Positions 7,398 to 14,474 are shown, numbered from the stretch's first letter. The stretch is DNA of 19,493 bases from an uncultured Porphyromonas sp. (GCA_927910985.1 CAKMOP010000066.1:1-19493), one strand, 5' to 3'. A program made the numbers and translations. Notes: generated by a model from the sequence alone, not told the origin.

Positions 7398-8585
7398 TTA
7401 TCCCACGGATACCCACTGCTTGTCCCCAGAGGGTGGGAGGGGGAAGGCGTGCTCTTTAGCGTCGAGCGAGCAGGTGCGTGCGGATGGCTCGGGCGGCACG
7501 TGGGCGCTGGGCTCATCACCCATCTGCTGCTGTAGCTCGGTGAGGGCTTGTATTTGCTGCGTACGCTGGGGGCTCTCTGTGGGAAGGAGCTGCTCCAGAG
7601 TCGTGCGTATCTCGGAGGCACGGGCTCGGTCGGCTAAGAGCTCGGGGACGGCAGGGCGGTCAAGGATGAGGTTCACCAGTGAGAAGTAAGGCACACGGAA
7701 GAAGTGCTCGAAGACATAGCGTGCGATACGCTTACCGCCCATACGGTAGCAGACGACCATCGGCACGCCCCACAGTCCTGCCTCGAGGGTAGCCGTGCCT
7801 GAGGTCACCAGAGCTAAGTGCGCCCGACGCATCAGCCCATAGGTGTCACCGAAGAGGATGGGAATATCGCTGTGTGTGGTGAGGTAGGGGGCGTAGTCTT
7901 CAGCGGTGAGGCCTGGTGCGCCAGCTATGACGATGCGCCAGCCCGATGCGGTGTAGGGAGCGGTCGCCTCGAGCATCTGGGGGAGGTTGTCCCGCAGCTC
8001 CGATTTCCGACTTCCAGGGACGAGGAGCAGCATCTGCTCGCGCTTGGTCTCCGTGGTGTGGGTACTGCGGTAGGTGAGCTGGGCATCGACGCAGGGATTT
8101 CCTATATATAAGGTAGGGAGACCACGGTCGGCGAAGTAGCTCGTCTCAAAGGGAAGGATGCTCAGCCCGAGGTCTACATAGCGGCGAAGCGTGCGGATGC
8201 GCCCTGCTCGCCACGCCCAGAGCTTGGGAAGGATGTAGTAGATGACGGGGGTATGCAGCTCCTCTCGAGCGTAGGGAAGGATGAAGCGGAAGTTGAAGTC
8301 GGCGAAGTCCACGGGGATGACCACATCGGGCGAGAAGGAGCGCATAGCTGCCTGCACCTGCCGCCCTATACGGGTGAGCTTGCCGAGGTGCTTGAGGACG
8401 CTGATGATGCCCATCAGTGCCACCTCACGGTAGTGGACAATAGGGGGGACGCCAGCGGCTTCAGCCATCTTGTCCCCACCCATAAAGGCAAACGAAGCCT
8501 CTGGATCCTCGGCCCGCAGCGCACGGATGAGTGCGGAGGCGTGGAGGTCTCCAGAGGCTTCGCCTACGACTAAGAAGTAGCGCAT
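7398..8585 (-). CDS. lpxB: Lipid-A-disaccharide synthase
   Basis: LpxB (glycosyltransferase family 19) joins UDP-2,3-diacylglucosamine to lipid X to make the lipid A disaccharide at the inner face of the inner membrane. The N terminus RYFLVVGEASGDLHASALI is the classic LpxB signature; further family segments are FAFMGGDKMAEAG-like, VALMGIISVLKHL, VIPVDFADFNFR, YYILPKLWAWRAGR, LLLVPGSRKSEL and TSGTATLEAGLWGVPMVVCYR. Length is 395 residues, slightly above the usual 380. The last 40 or so residues (Pro/Ser-rich, ending DKQWVSVG) do not look like the family and may be a tail or the effect of a base error near the end. surE lies 15 bases upstream in the same run. It shows the organism makes a normal lipid A, the likely substrate pool for the transferase at 81-1814. 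Confidence 0.95.
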   Translation of the reverse strand: MRYFLVVGEASGDLHASALIRALRAEDPEASFAFMGGDKMAEAAGVPPIVHYREVALMGIISVLKHLGKLTRIGRQVQAAMRSFSPDVVIPVDFADFNFRFILPYAREELHTPVIYYILPKLWAWRAGRIRTLRRYVDLGLSILPFETSYFADRGLPTLYIGNPCVDAQLTYRSTHTTETKREQMLLLVPGSRKSELRDNLPQMLEATAPYTASGWRIVIAGAPGLTAEDYAPYLTTHSDIPILFGDTYGLMRRAHLALVTSGTATLEAGLWGVPMVVCYRMGGKRIARYVFEHFFRVPYFSLVNLILDRPAVPELLADRARASEIRTTLEQLLPTESPQRTQQIQALTELQQQMGDEPSAHVPPEPSARTCSLDAKEHAFPLPPSGDKQWVSVG

Positions 8586-8600
8586 AAGCCTACGATTGGA

Positions 8601-9353
8601 TTAGGATTGTGCTGCACGCTCGAGGGTCTCGAGCCACTGGTAGTCGGTGCTATCAAGCTGGAGGGGGGTGAGCGTTGCCCAGCCCTCTTGTAGGTAGTGC
8701 CAGTCGGCTTTACGCCCTTCCTCCATAGGTTCCTGATGCCCTGTGAGCCAATAAATAGGCTTACCACGGCCATCACTCGAGGGGACAAGCTCCTCGACGA
8801 AGCGACCGACACTCATCGGACATACCTTAAGTCCCTTGGGGGAAGTCTTGGGTACGTTCAGCGAGAGGTAGGTCTGTCGGGGGAGGGTGAGCTGCTGCAT
8901 CAGCTGGACGACGCGCACGGTGTAGGCGATGCTGTCGGTGAAGTCGGGGTGCCAAGCCGTATCATCGAGCGACACGCCCAGCGAAGGGATGCCGTAGATG
9001 CAGCCCTCACGTGCTGCTCCGAGGGTGCCGGAGTAGCTGACGCAGATACCCTCGTTGCTGCCGTGGTTGATGCCCGAGATGATGAGGTCGGGACGCTCCT
9101 CGGCGAAGAGCGTATTCATCGCCAGCTTGATGCAGTCCACGGGGGTACCGTCACAGCTGTAGACGGAGAGGGCACCTTCGGTAGCTCGGTGCTTGAGGCG
9201 CAGGGGCTGGGTTGTCGTGATGGCTCCTGAGAAGCCCGAGCGAGGTCCGTCGGGCGCGAGGATGGTGACCTGCCCGAAGGCGAGCATTGCCTGAGCAAGC
9301 TCCTGGATACCTGCGGCACGGAAGCCGTCGTCGTTGCAGAGAAGGATGTGCAT
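8601..9353 (-). CDS. surE: 5'/3'-nucleotidase SurE
   Basis: SurE is a divalent-metal-dependent phosphatase acting on nucleoside 5'- and 3'-monophosphates and linked to stationary-phase survival. The protein (250 residues, normal length) begins MHILLCNDDG with the metal-binding Asp8-Asp9 pair. GPRSGFSGAITT supplies the conserved serine, and SGINHGSNEG the metal-binding Asn. VYSCDGTPVDCIKLA and YSGTLGAAREG are further family segments. It begins 4 bases after the FKBP-like lipoprotein gene and is followed by lpxB after 15 bases, so it belongs to the glyS-to-lpxB run. Confidence 0.95.
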   Translation of the reverse strand: MHILLCNDDGFRAAGIQELAQAMLAFGQVTILAPDGPRSGFSGAITTTQPLRLKHRATEGALSVYSCDGTPVDCIKLAMNTLFAEERPDLIISGINHGSNEGICVSYSGTLGAAREGCIYGIPSLGVSLDDTAWHPDFTDSIAYTVRVVQLMQQLTLPRQTYLSLNVPKTSPKGLKVCPMSVGRFVEELVPSSDGRGKPIYWLTGHQEPMEEGRKADWHYLQEGWATLTPLQLDSTDYQWLETLERAAQS

Positions 9354-9357
9354 TGGG

Positions 9358-9885
9358 CTAATTCGCCGAGGGCTTGATGACGCTCCCTATGCGGATGCGG
9401 TAGTAGAGCGAAGTGTAGCTCTGCGTGGGCTCCGTGGCGTTGTTGACGTTGAAGTACCAAGGCACCACGACAGAGGCTTCAGCTCCGGGGTGGAGGTGCT
9501 CGACGGCGATGCGCAGGCCTGTGGGGAGGCTGGCAACGGTCTCCTGCTGGATGGAGTTGAGGTCGAGGGTCTGACGCAGATGCTGTGCATTGAGGTTAGA
9601 CTTAATCCAGTCGCTGGTGAGGTAGGCATCACGGAAGAGGGTGACGGCATCGGTATAGTCGATGCCTACCTGTTCGTCACCTTTCTTGGTGACCTTCATA
9701 TAGATGAAGCCATTGCCTGCGATACCGGGCTGGTTGATGCGCTGGAAGTCCGTGCTGTCGGCGAAGGCGTGAAAGGCTTTTTCGTTCGTGGCGCGGCGCT
9801 CCTGGGCGACATCGACCGTCTCATTGCAGCTGGAGAAGACTCCGAGGGCGATGAGTCCGAGGGCGATGATTGTCTTGATATTCAT
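9358..9885 (-). CDS. Lipoprotein with FKBP-like (DUF4827-type) domain
   Basis: The 175-residue protein has an SPII signal: a basic start, a hydrophobic core and a lipobox FSSC with Cys20. The rest resembles the FKBP-like lipoproteins of Bacteroidetes (DUF4827-type): a strand region GFIYMKVTKKGDE, a DAVTLFRDAYLTSD segment where FKBPs have their YxGxLxDG strand, then GLRIAVEHLHPGAEASVVVP and YTSLYYRIRIGSV, the closing strands. The catalytic aromatic residues of active FKBPs are not obvious, so isomerase activity is doubtful. It lies 34 bases after glyS and 4 before surE. Its role is unknown; outer-membrane or periplasmic location follows from the lipobox. Confidence 0.72.
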   Translation of the reverse strand: MNIKTIIALGLIALGVFSSCNETVDVAQERRATNEKAFHAFADSTDFQRINQPGIAGNGFIYMKVTKKGDEQVGIDYTDAVTLFRDAYLTSDWIKSNLNAQHLRQTLDLNSIQQETVASLPTGLRIAVEHLHPGAEASVVVPWYFNVNNATEPTQSYTSLYYRIRIGSVIKPSAN

Positions 9886-9919
9886 TATTGTGCTGGGGAG
9901 GAAAGGGTGGGGGAGCTAC

Positions 9920-11462
9920 TTAGATTTTACGTAGCAGGCTCTTGAGTGAAGTAGCTTCGTAGAGGACGCTGGAGAGCGAACTGATGGCTACGCGCTCCTG
10001 CTGCATCGTGTCACGGTGACGCAGTGTCACGGTACCATCCTCCATTGTCTGGTGGTCGACGGTGACGCAGTAGGGCGTACCGATGGCATCCTGACGGCGG
10101 TAACGCTTGCCGATGGAGTCCTTCTCATCGAGCTGACAGTTGAAGTCGAACTTCAGTTCGTCATAGATCTCCTGCGCCTTAGCGTCGAGTCCATCCTTAC
10201 GTACCAGGGGCAGGATGGCGAGCTTGACGGGGGCGAGGGCTGCGGGCAGGCGCAGTACGGTACGCTTCTCACCGCCTTCGAGGGCTTCCTCTTCGTAGGA
10301 GCCGCAGAGGAGGCTGAGGAACATACGGTCCACCCCGATGGAGGTCTCGATGACGTAGGGCACGTAGCTCTCCCCAAGCTCAGGATCGAAGTACTGCATC
10401 TTCTTGCCGCTGAACTCCTCGTGACGCTTGAGGTCGAAGTCCGTACGGCTGTGGATGCCTTCTACTTCCTTGAAGCCGAAGGGCATCTCAAACTCGATGT
10501 CCGTAGCGGCGTTGGCGTAGTGAGCCAGCTTCTCGTGGTCGTGGTAGCGGTACTTCTTGTCGCCGAGGCCGAGGGCCTTGTGCCAACGCAGACGCAGGTC
10601 CTTCCAGAAGTCGAACCACTTCAGCTCCTCACCGGGACGCACGAAGAACTGCATCTCCATCTGCTCGAACTCGCGCATACGGAAGATGAACTGACGGGCG
10701 ACGATCTCATTGCGGAAGGCCTTACCAATCTGTGCGATACCGAAGGGCACCTTCATACGGCCCGTCTTCTGCACGTTGAGGAAGTTGACGAAGATGCCCT
10801 GCGCCGTCTCGGGACGAAGATAGACCTTCATCGCTCCGTCGGCTGTGGAGCCCATCTCGGTGGCGAACATCAGGTTGAACTGACGCACCTCCGTCCAGTT
10901 GCGCGTCCCGCTGATGGGCAGACGATCTCGTAGTCGAGGATGATCTGGCGCAGCTCCTCGAGGTTGGTGTCGTTCATCGCAGCGGGCGAAGCGGCTGTGC
11001 AGCTCCTCCCACTTGGCTTGGTATTCGAGTACACGCCCGTTGGTGGAGCGGAACTGCTCTTCGTCAAAGCTCTCGCCGAAGCGCTTGGCAGCCTTGGCTA
11101 CTTCCTTGTTGATTTTCTCTTCGATCTTGGCCAGCTGATCCTCGATGAGGACGTCAGCACGGTAGCGCTTCTTCGAGTCCTTGTTGTCGATGAGGGGGTC
11201 GTTGAAGGCGTCGACGTGTCCCGAAGCCTTCCAAATCTTGGGATGCATAAAGATCGCCGAGTCGATCCCCACGACATTGGGAGCCAAGAGAGTCATCGCT
11301 TCCCACCAAGTAGCGCTTGATGTTGTTCTTCAGTTCGCTCCCGAGCTGGCCGTAGTCGTAGACAGCGCCGAGGCCGTCATAGATTTCGGAGGAGGGGAAG
11401 ACGAAGCCGTATTCCTTACTGTGGGCGATTACCTTCTTGAAGAGGTCTTCTTGCTGTGCCAT
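9920..11462 (-). CDS. glyS: Glycyl-tRNA synthetase, dimeric type, with three one-base indels as given
   Basis: This class II synthetase of the single-chain (eukaryote/archaea-like) type charges tRNA-Gly. It starts at ATG 11462 ([19 protein letters not shown]) and includes the core segments [47 protein letters not shown], motif 3 [15 protein letters not shown], and a C-terminal anticodon-binding domain. The frame breaks three times. There is an extra A on the plus strand at 11308-11309 ([14 protein letters not shown] becomes KRYLVGSD), an extra G at 10984-10986, and a missing G at 10917-10919. The last two frame only about 30 residues and cancel; the in-frame reading there is [15 protein letters not shown]. 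Corrected, the gene gives 513 residues, the normal length. Since the gene is essential and no second copy is in view, base errors are the likely cause. It leads the glyS-FKBP-surE-lpxB run. Confidence 0.95.
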
Positions 11463-11546
11463 GAGAGCAGTTGCTTATTCTATTATCTATTTGGATTGTA
11501 TCGATGTGATAGCTGCGACGCGCCAACGCAAGGTGCGCACAGTCCA

Positions 11547-11554
11547 CAAAGTTA
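11547..11554 (-). promoter_or_regulatory. -7 promoter box for the glyS operon (TAACTTTG)
   Basis: The minus strand reads TAACTTTG, a full match to TAnnTTTG. It would start transcription near 11540, giving a leader of about 80 bases before glyS. No matching -33 box is evident. Confidence 0.55.
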
Positions 11555-11740
11555 CACATTCTCCTCTACTTACTTGACTACCTCGCAGGGCTTGCAAGGC
11601 GCACTCGCTGACCGCACTTCGGGCAAGTGACTCCCGCCTTCGTGGAAGTCAGCACCTCATCAATAAGCTGGAGGTCTTTCAGTCGCCTAATTAGCCTTCT
11701 TCTGAGTACCGAAGTAGCCCTACCGTACTTCCCAGATAAA

Positions 11741-11786
11741 CGTCCGTGCGGGACGCCCTCGGCTTAGCCGAAAGCGTCCGCAGACG
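11741..11786 (-). terminator. Hairpin terminator after the BACON-like lipoprotein gene
   Basis: An imperfect long hairpin: an outer CGTCCGTGCGG/CCGCAGACG stem with a 2-base bulge, then GACGC/GCGTC, then CGGC-TTA-GCCG at the tip. Read on the minus strand it is followed by TTTATCTGGG. It lies 35 bases past the lipoprotein stop. Confidence 0.6.
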
Positions 11787-11820
11787 TAGGGTGAATACCC
11801 TGAGTATGATAGGATGGAGC

Positions 11821-12261
11821 TTACTTTGCTCGCTGCGTAACTATCATATTTGGAAGGTAAGCCTGCTTATATGAATTCCTGGTGGCAAAGAAAACCGAGC
11901 GATCTTTTCCTGTCTCATTCTTTTGGACTTCGACATCTATCACGGACTTATTTTTCTTGACGGTAAAGGTTACCCAATCGTAAGAGATTCTGAAATCTCC
12001 ATTCGATAGGGTGTCGACCTTCTTCGTTAAGTAGGTATCTGAATTTTCTTCTCGTATACCGATGATGTGCCAATCCACTTTGTGGTTATACTGTTTTCCC
12101 GAGCCGTTCACCACACGGAAGGACTGTCTCTGGGCACTACTATCGAAATACTTATAATGGTCACCTTCAATAGTTGGCTCATTCTGAGAGAATGGATCAC
12201 AAGATGTGAGTACGAAGGTGAGGGCCATGACTACTGCCCAAAGAAACTTAGATACTTTCAT
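11821..12261 (-). CDS. Small lipoprotein with a BACON-like C-terminal half
   Basis: A 146-residue protein with an SPII signal (MKVSKFLWAVVMALTFVLTSC; lipobox LTSC, Cys21). I recognise no named family for the whole chain. The second half looks like a BACON-type immunoglobulin-like fold: WVTFTVKKNKSVIDVEVQKN, then ETGKDRSVFFATRN, and the closing strand MIVTQRAK, as in the BACON pattern of N-x-TG-x-R and a terminal TVTQ strand. BACON domains in Bacteroidetes surface lipoproteins bind carbohydrate or mucin in some cases; that is only family knowledge here. The gene is clearly AT-richer than glyS beside it, suggesting later acquisition. It stands alone, with a terminator after it and a 509-base gap upstream. 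Confidence 0.75.
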   Translation of the reverse strand: MKVSKFLWAVVMALTFVLTSCDPFSQNEPTIEGDHYKYFDSSAQRQSFRVVNGSGKQYNHKVDWHIIGIREENSDTYLTKKVDTLSNGDFRISYDWVTFTVKKNKSVIDVEVQKNETGKDRSVFFATRNSYKQAYLPNMIVTQRAK

Positions 12262-12578
12262 AAGAGTCTTTATATCTTGTGATGTGCTTTAGGTTTGTTT
12301 GTGAGTATGTTTCGAGAGTAAATATAGATGTATCTTTTCAATCTCCAAATAGTGGTTCTTTATATTGAAGACTATAGGAGACCAGTGCACGGCACTGGTC
12401 TATATATTATACGTACGCGCGCGAGGGCTCTGTGCTTGCCGCTGTCCCGGCAGTGGCAAGTGAGGGTATAAGCATCGTGCCACTGAATTCATACGATAGC
12501 GCTCACTGAATTTGTGGTGTGCTTGTTACTTCTGTAAGTGGTTATTACACGCTATTAGCACTATAAAACGGGAATAAT

Positions 12579-12606
12579 GGGGCTGTACATCTTACTGTAC
12601 AGCCCC
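12579..12606 (+). terminator. Rho-independent terminator without an assigned gene
   Basis: GGGGCTGTACA (12579-12589) and TGTACAGCCCC (12596-12606) form a perfect 11-bp stem with a 6-base loop, followed by TATTTCTTT. No plus-strand gene lies upstream; the nearest gene on that side is on the minus strand and starts at 12261. Confidence 0.8.
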
Positions 12607-12740
12607 TATTTCTTTGCCTGCTAACCTGGGAGGTGTGTGCCTTGGAGGATATATCTACTCTTGTGTGTAGAGAGTACGATGGTGGTGACTTCTGATATAG
12701 CTTGTCTTGAGGCGTATTCGCAGCTTTGTGAATTATCTTC

Positions 12741-12748
12741 TACCTTTG
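12741..12748 (+). promoter_or_regulatory. -7 promoter box for higBA (TACCTTTG)
   Basis: TACCTTTG matches TAnnTTTG fully and ends 22 bases before the toxin ATG, giving a very short leader. An upstream TTTG (12725-12728) is too close to be a normal -33 box. Confidence 0.65.
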
Positions 12749-12770
12749 TGGTGTAATCATCCCCCCGCTT

Positions 12771-13097
12771 ATGCAAATAGTATTTGCTGACTCTGCTCTG
12801 CGTGAGCTATTCGAGACTGGTAAGACGAAAGATAAGAAGTATCAGAAAGTACAGAAGAATAGGAAGCTCCTGGATGGTTATCTACGTGCAGTACAAGTAA
12901 TGCAACAAGTGCAGCACGTCGACCAGTTAAAGGCCTTTAGCTTCCTCCACTATGAGCGACTTAGGTATGAGTATAGTGGTAAAAGCTCCGTTCGCTTGAT
13001 CAATGGTAGCATCGAGCGTCTCCTTTTTACCGAGTGCCAGGACGGCATTCTTGTAGAACTCATAGAAATAGATAGTACACATTATGGAAACAAATAA
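12771..13097 (+). CDS. higB: HigB-type toxin (RelE/ParE superfamily)
   Basis: HigB toxins are mRNA endonucleases that cut messages on the ribosome. The 108-residue protein shows the family layout: a short first strand MQIVFADSALRELFETGK, two basic helices, then LHYERLRYEYSGKSSVRLINGSIERLLF and a final strand region ILVELIEIDSTHYG. The pattern L-x-Y-E-x-L-x-x-x-x-x-G-x-x-S-x-R-x-x-x matches HigB closely. The antitoxin gene overlaps its end by 14 bases, the toxin-first order typical of hig modules. The pair has its own promoter box at 12741-12748, normally repressed by the antitoxin. Confidence 0.85.
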   Translation: MQIVFADSALRELFETGKTKDKKYQKVQKNRKLLDGYLRAVQVMQQVQHVDQLKAFSFLHYERLRYEYSGKSSVRLINGSIERLLFTECQDGILVELIEIDSTHYGNK

Positions 13098-13470
13098 GCC
13101 ACTGACTCCATCACGAGCCATACACCCAGGAGAAATACTCGGCGAAGAACTCAAGGCACGCGGTATCTCGCAAAAGACCTTCGCTGCACAGATTGAGTGC
13201 GCTCCTTCCCAGCTCTGCGAAGTCATCAAGGGCAAGCGTAAGGTAGGTGATGCTTTGGCCTTCAAATTGGAGCAGGCTTTGGGTATCCCTTATAGCTTCT
13301 GGATGAAGATGCAAGCCAGCTATAACTATGACCTTCGTGTTCTCGAGGCACAAGCAGACAAGAGGAGCAGGAGTACAGCTCCGAAGTGTCGTGCGCTGGT
13401 GGATTGTATCTCAATCTGGCATACAAGCATCTGTAGACACTTCCCCCTCCCTACATCAAGGGCTATCTGA
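13084..13470 (+). CDS. higA: HigA-type antitoxin (HTH_3/XRE), C terminus probably frameshifted
   Basis: HigA neutralises HigB and represses the operon through an XRE helix-turn-helix. The start RAIHPGEILGEELKARGIS and then the helix-turn-helix (QKTFAAQIECAPSQLCEVIKG, residues 31-51) and LGIPYSFWMKMQASYNYDL are typical. After about residue 93 the sequence turns unlike the family (RSRSTAPKCRALVDC) and the stop (13468-13470) falls inside the loop of the terminator. Adding one base near 13362 switches to a frame reading EEQEYSSEVSC and LYLNLAYKHL and stopping at 13436, 16 bases before the terminator stem, for 117 residues. A lost base is therefore likely, though not certain. Confidence 0.82.
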   Translation: METNKPLTPSRAIHPGEILGEELKARGISQKTFAAQIECAPSQLCEVIKGKRKVGDALAFKLEQALGIPYSFWMKMQASYNYDLRVLEAQADKRSRSTAPKCRALVDCISIWHTSICRHFPLPTSRAI

Positions 13471-13496
13471 CCTCAGGTCGGATAGCCCTTGATGTA
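13452..13496. terminator. Bidirectional terminator shared by the two toxin-antitoxin operons
   Basis: TACATCAAGGGCTATC (13452-13467) pairs perfectly with GATAGCCCTTGATGTA (13481-13496), a 16-bp stem with an extra GACC/GGTC pairing in the loop. higA runs into it from the left and yoeB from the right, so it can end both transcripts. On the minus strand it is followed by GGGAGGG rather than a U-run. Confidence 0.75.
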
Positions 13497-13548
13497 TCTG
13501 CCCTGTTTTCCTTTGCTCTCAGGGTACGTGTGCTGCGGTAGCTGCTCG

Positions 13549-13827
13549 CTACTTGTCGCCGTAGTGCCCCCAGACGGAGAGGACTTCGACGATGGAGACG
13601 ACCTCGTCCTCGTCGATGAGGTAGACCAAGCGGTGCTTGTCGCTGATGTGCCGTGACCATTGCCCAGCTCGGTCTCCTCCCAAGGGCTTAGGCTTGCCCG
13701 TACCTATCTTTGGGTGCGCTTTGAGCTCTTCGATTAAGCTCGATAGCTTCTTGAAGCTGTGAGGCTCGGACTTCTTGAGCTTGGCTATCCCCTGCAAGGC
13801 GGTAGGAGCGTATGTGATGCTATACAT
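13549..13827 (-). CDS. yoeB: YoeB/Txe-type toxin (RelE superfamily)
   Basis: YoeB toxins are ribosome-dependent mRNA endonucleases. The 92-residue protein has the complete family pattern: a first strand YSITYAPTALQGIAKLKKS, then HPKIGTGKPKPLGGDRAG and WSRHISDKHRLVYLIDED, and the C-terminal VLSVWGHYGDK. The Glu/His catalytic region (GHY) is kept. It overlaps the antitoxin gene by 8 bases, antitoxin first. Expression should follow the antitoxin promoter upstream. Confidence 0.92.
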   Translation of the reverse strand: MYSITYAPTALQGIAKLKKSEPHSFKKLSSLIEELKAHPKIGTGKPKPLGGDRAGQWSRHISDKHRLVYLIDEDEVVSIVEVLSVWGHYGDK

Positions 13828-14092
13828 TGCCCTCTATCTCCATCCGCTCCATAAATTCCTCCAAGCTTTCCCCCTCCATCATCGTGTAGCCATTGCCTGC
13901 TCGGAGGTTGCTAATCGCCCTATCTATCTGGGCAAAGAACTCCTCCTTGCTCATCAGCGTGTCGTCTTCGGTGAGGGGGACGAGCTTGAAGGAGCCGAAG
14001 TCACGCGACTTGATGACTACCTCAGAGCTCAAGGCCTTGCGTAGATATTCGCCCATCTGCGAGCGGAAGTCCCGACTGCTTACTATTTCCAT
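13820..14092 (-). CDS. yefM: YefM/Phd-type antitoxin
   Basis: Partner of YoeB: it binds the toxin with its flexible C-terminal part and represses the operon with the N-terminal Phd/YefM fold. From ATG 14092 the 90-residue protein begins MEIVSSRDFRSQMGEYLRKA, the Phd/YefM DNA-binding start, followed by VVIKSRDFGSFKLVPL and an acidic tail (ESLEEFMERMEIEGNV). A longer frame begins at 14134, but that extension would cross the operator palindrome at 14114-14136, which supports the shorter start. Confidence 0.88.
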   Translation of the reverse strand: MEIVSSRDFRSQMGEYLRKALSSEVVIKSRDFGSFKLVPLTEDDTLMSKEEFFAQIDRAISNLRAGNGYTMMEGESLEEFMERMEIEGNV

Positions 14093-14113
14093 ACCTGTTT
14101 GCTTATGCTGTGA

Positions 14114-14136
14114 ATGTGTACCACATTGGTACACAT
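14114..14136. promoter_or_regulatory. Palindromic operator for the yefM-yoeB pair
   Basis: ATGTGTACC (14114-14122) and GGTACACAT (14128-14136) form a perfect 9-base inverted repeat around 5 bases. The GTAC core resembles the TGTACA core of known YefM operators. It sits 21-44 bases upstream of the antitoxin ATG and next to its -7 box, the position for self-repression. Confidence 0.75.
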
Positions 14137-14138
14137 AG

Positions 14139-14146
14139 CAAAGCTA
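14139..14146 (-). promoter_or_regulatory. -7 promoter box for yefM-yoeB (TAGCTTTG)
   Basis: The minus strand reads TAGCTTTG, a full match to TAnnTTTG, directly abutting the operator palindrome. The expected start of transcription lies within the palindrome. Confidence 0.65.
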
Positions 14147-14210
14147 CAAAAAAGACGCTAAGCAAGAGCTCGGGGAGTGGGCTGCAAGCCGATAGACCTC
14201 CGCACGAAAA

Positions 14211-14310
14211 AGCACTATTGCTCGGCGCTCCGACCAATATAGGTTCGGCTGCGGAGTAATATAGCTTGTGCTTTGGAGCAATATAGCTCGGCGCGCTGAC
14301 CAATAGTGCT
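14211..14310. repeat. Array of five 12-bp near-palindromes at 22-bp period with inverted ends
   Basis: AGCACTATTGCT (14211), ACCAATATAGGT (14233), AGTAATATAGCT (14255), AGCAATATAGCT (14277) and ACCAATAGTGCT (14299) start exactly 22 bases apart, with GC-rich 10-base spacers. The first ten bases (AGCACTATTG) and the last ten (CAATAGTGCT) are perfect inverted repeats, and the pairing extends inwards with few mismatches. This looks like a small MITE-like element built of 22-base bricks. Half-sites match those of the array at 4110-4187. Confidence 0.88.
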
Positions 14311-14474
14311 TCACGCAGTCTGCTTCTGTGGGGTCGGCACACAGGGGCAGTGGGAGTGAGGAAAAGGACGGACGCGCCTTAGGCATCGGCAGTAAGTAAT
14401 CGGGGGAGCTATCTTCCCTCAATAGAAGGTGTTACTGAGCAAAAGGAGTTTAGAAATTATTTTAATAATTTATG

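Larger units (their letters stand above)
11463..11820. other. Intergenic region upstream of glyS
   Basis: This 358-base gap holds the glyS promoter box (11547-11554) and a terminator hairpin (11741-11786) for the next lipoprotein gene. The minus strand is open from 11763 to the stop at 11578-11580 and reads VTCPKCGQRVRLASPAR at its end, but there is no start codon, so I do not call a gene there. Confidence 0.55.
12262..12770. other. Intergenic region with three hairpins and no recognisable gene
   Basis: No convincing coding frame is present. It contains AGACCAGTGC/GCACTGGTCT (12379-12388/12392-12401), a 10-bp stem CTTGCCGCTG/CAGTGGCAAG with one G-U pair (12435-12444/12451-12460), and a strong terminator (12579-12606). 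The higBA promoter box is at 12741-12748. The three hairpins in a row followed by a terminator could mark an untranslated RNA on the plus strand; I found no clear promoter for it. Confidence 0.5.

Noticed and set aside
7297..7689. 130-residue plus-strand open frame
   Set aside because: Mostly antisense to lpxB and low in complexity, with no family features.
10016..10933. 305-residue plus-strand open frame
   Set aside because: Antisense to glyS; its composition (many Leu/Val/Glu/His) is what the complement of a GC-rich gene gives.
14211..14310. CRISPR array
   Set aside because: The repeat is 12 bases and palindromic and the spacers only 10 bases; far too short for CRISPR and no cas genes are nearby.
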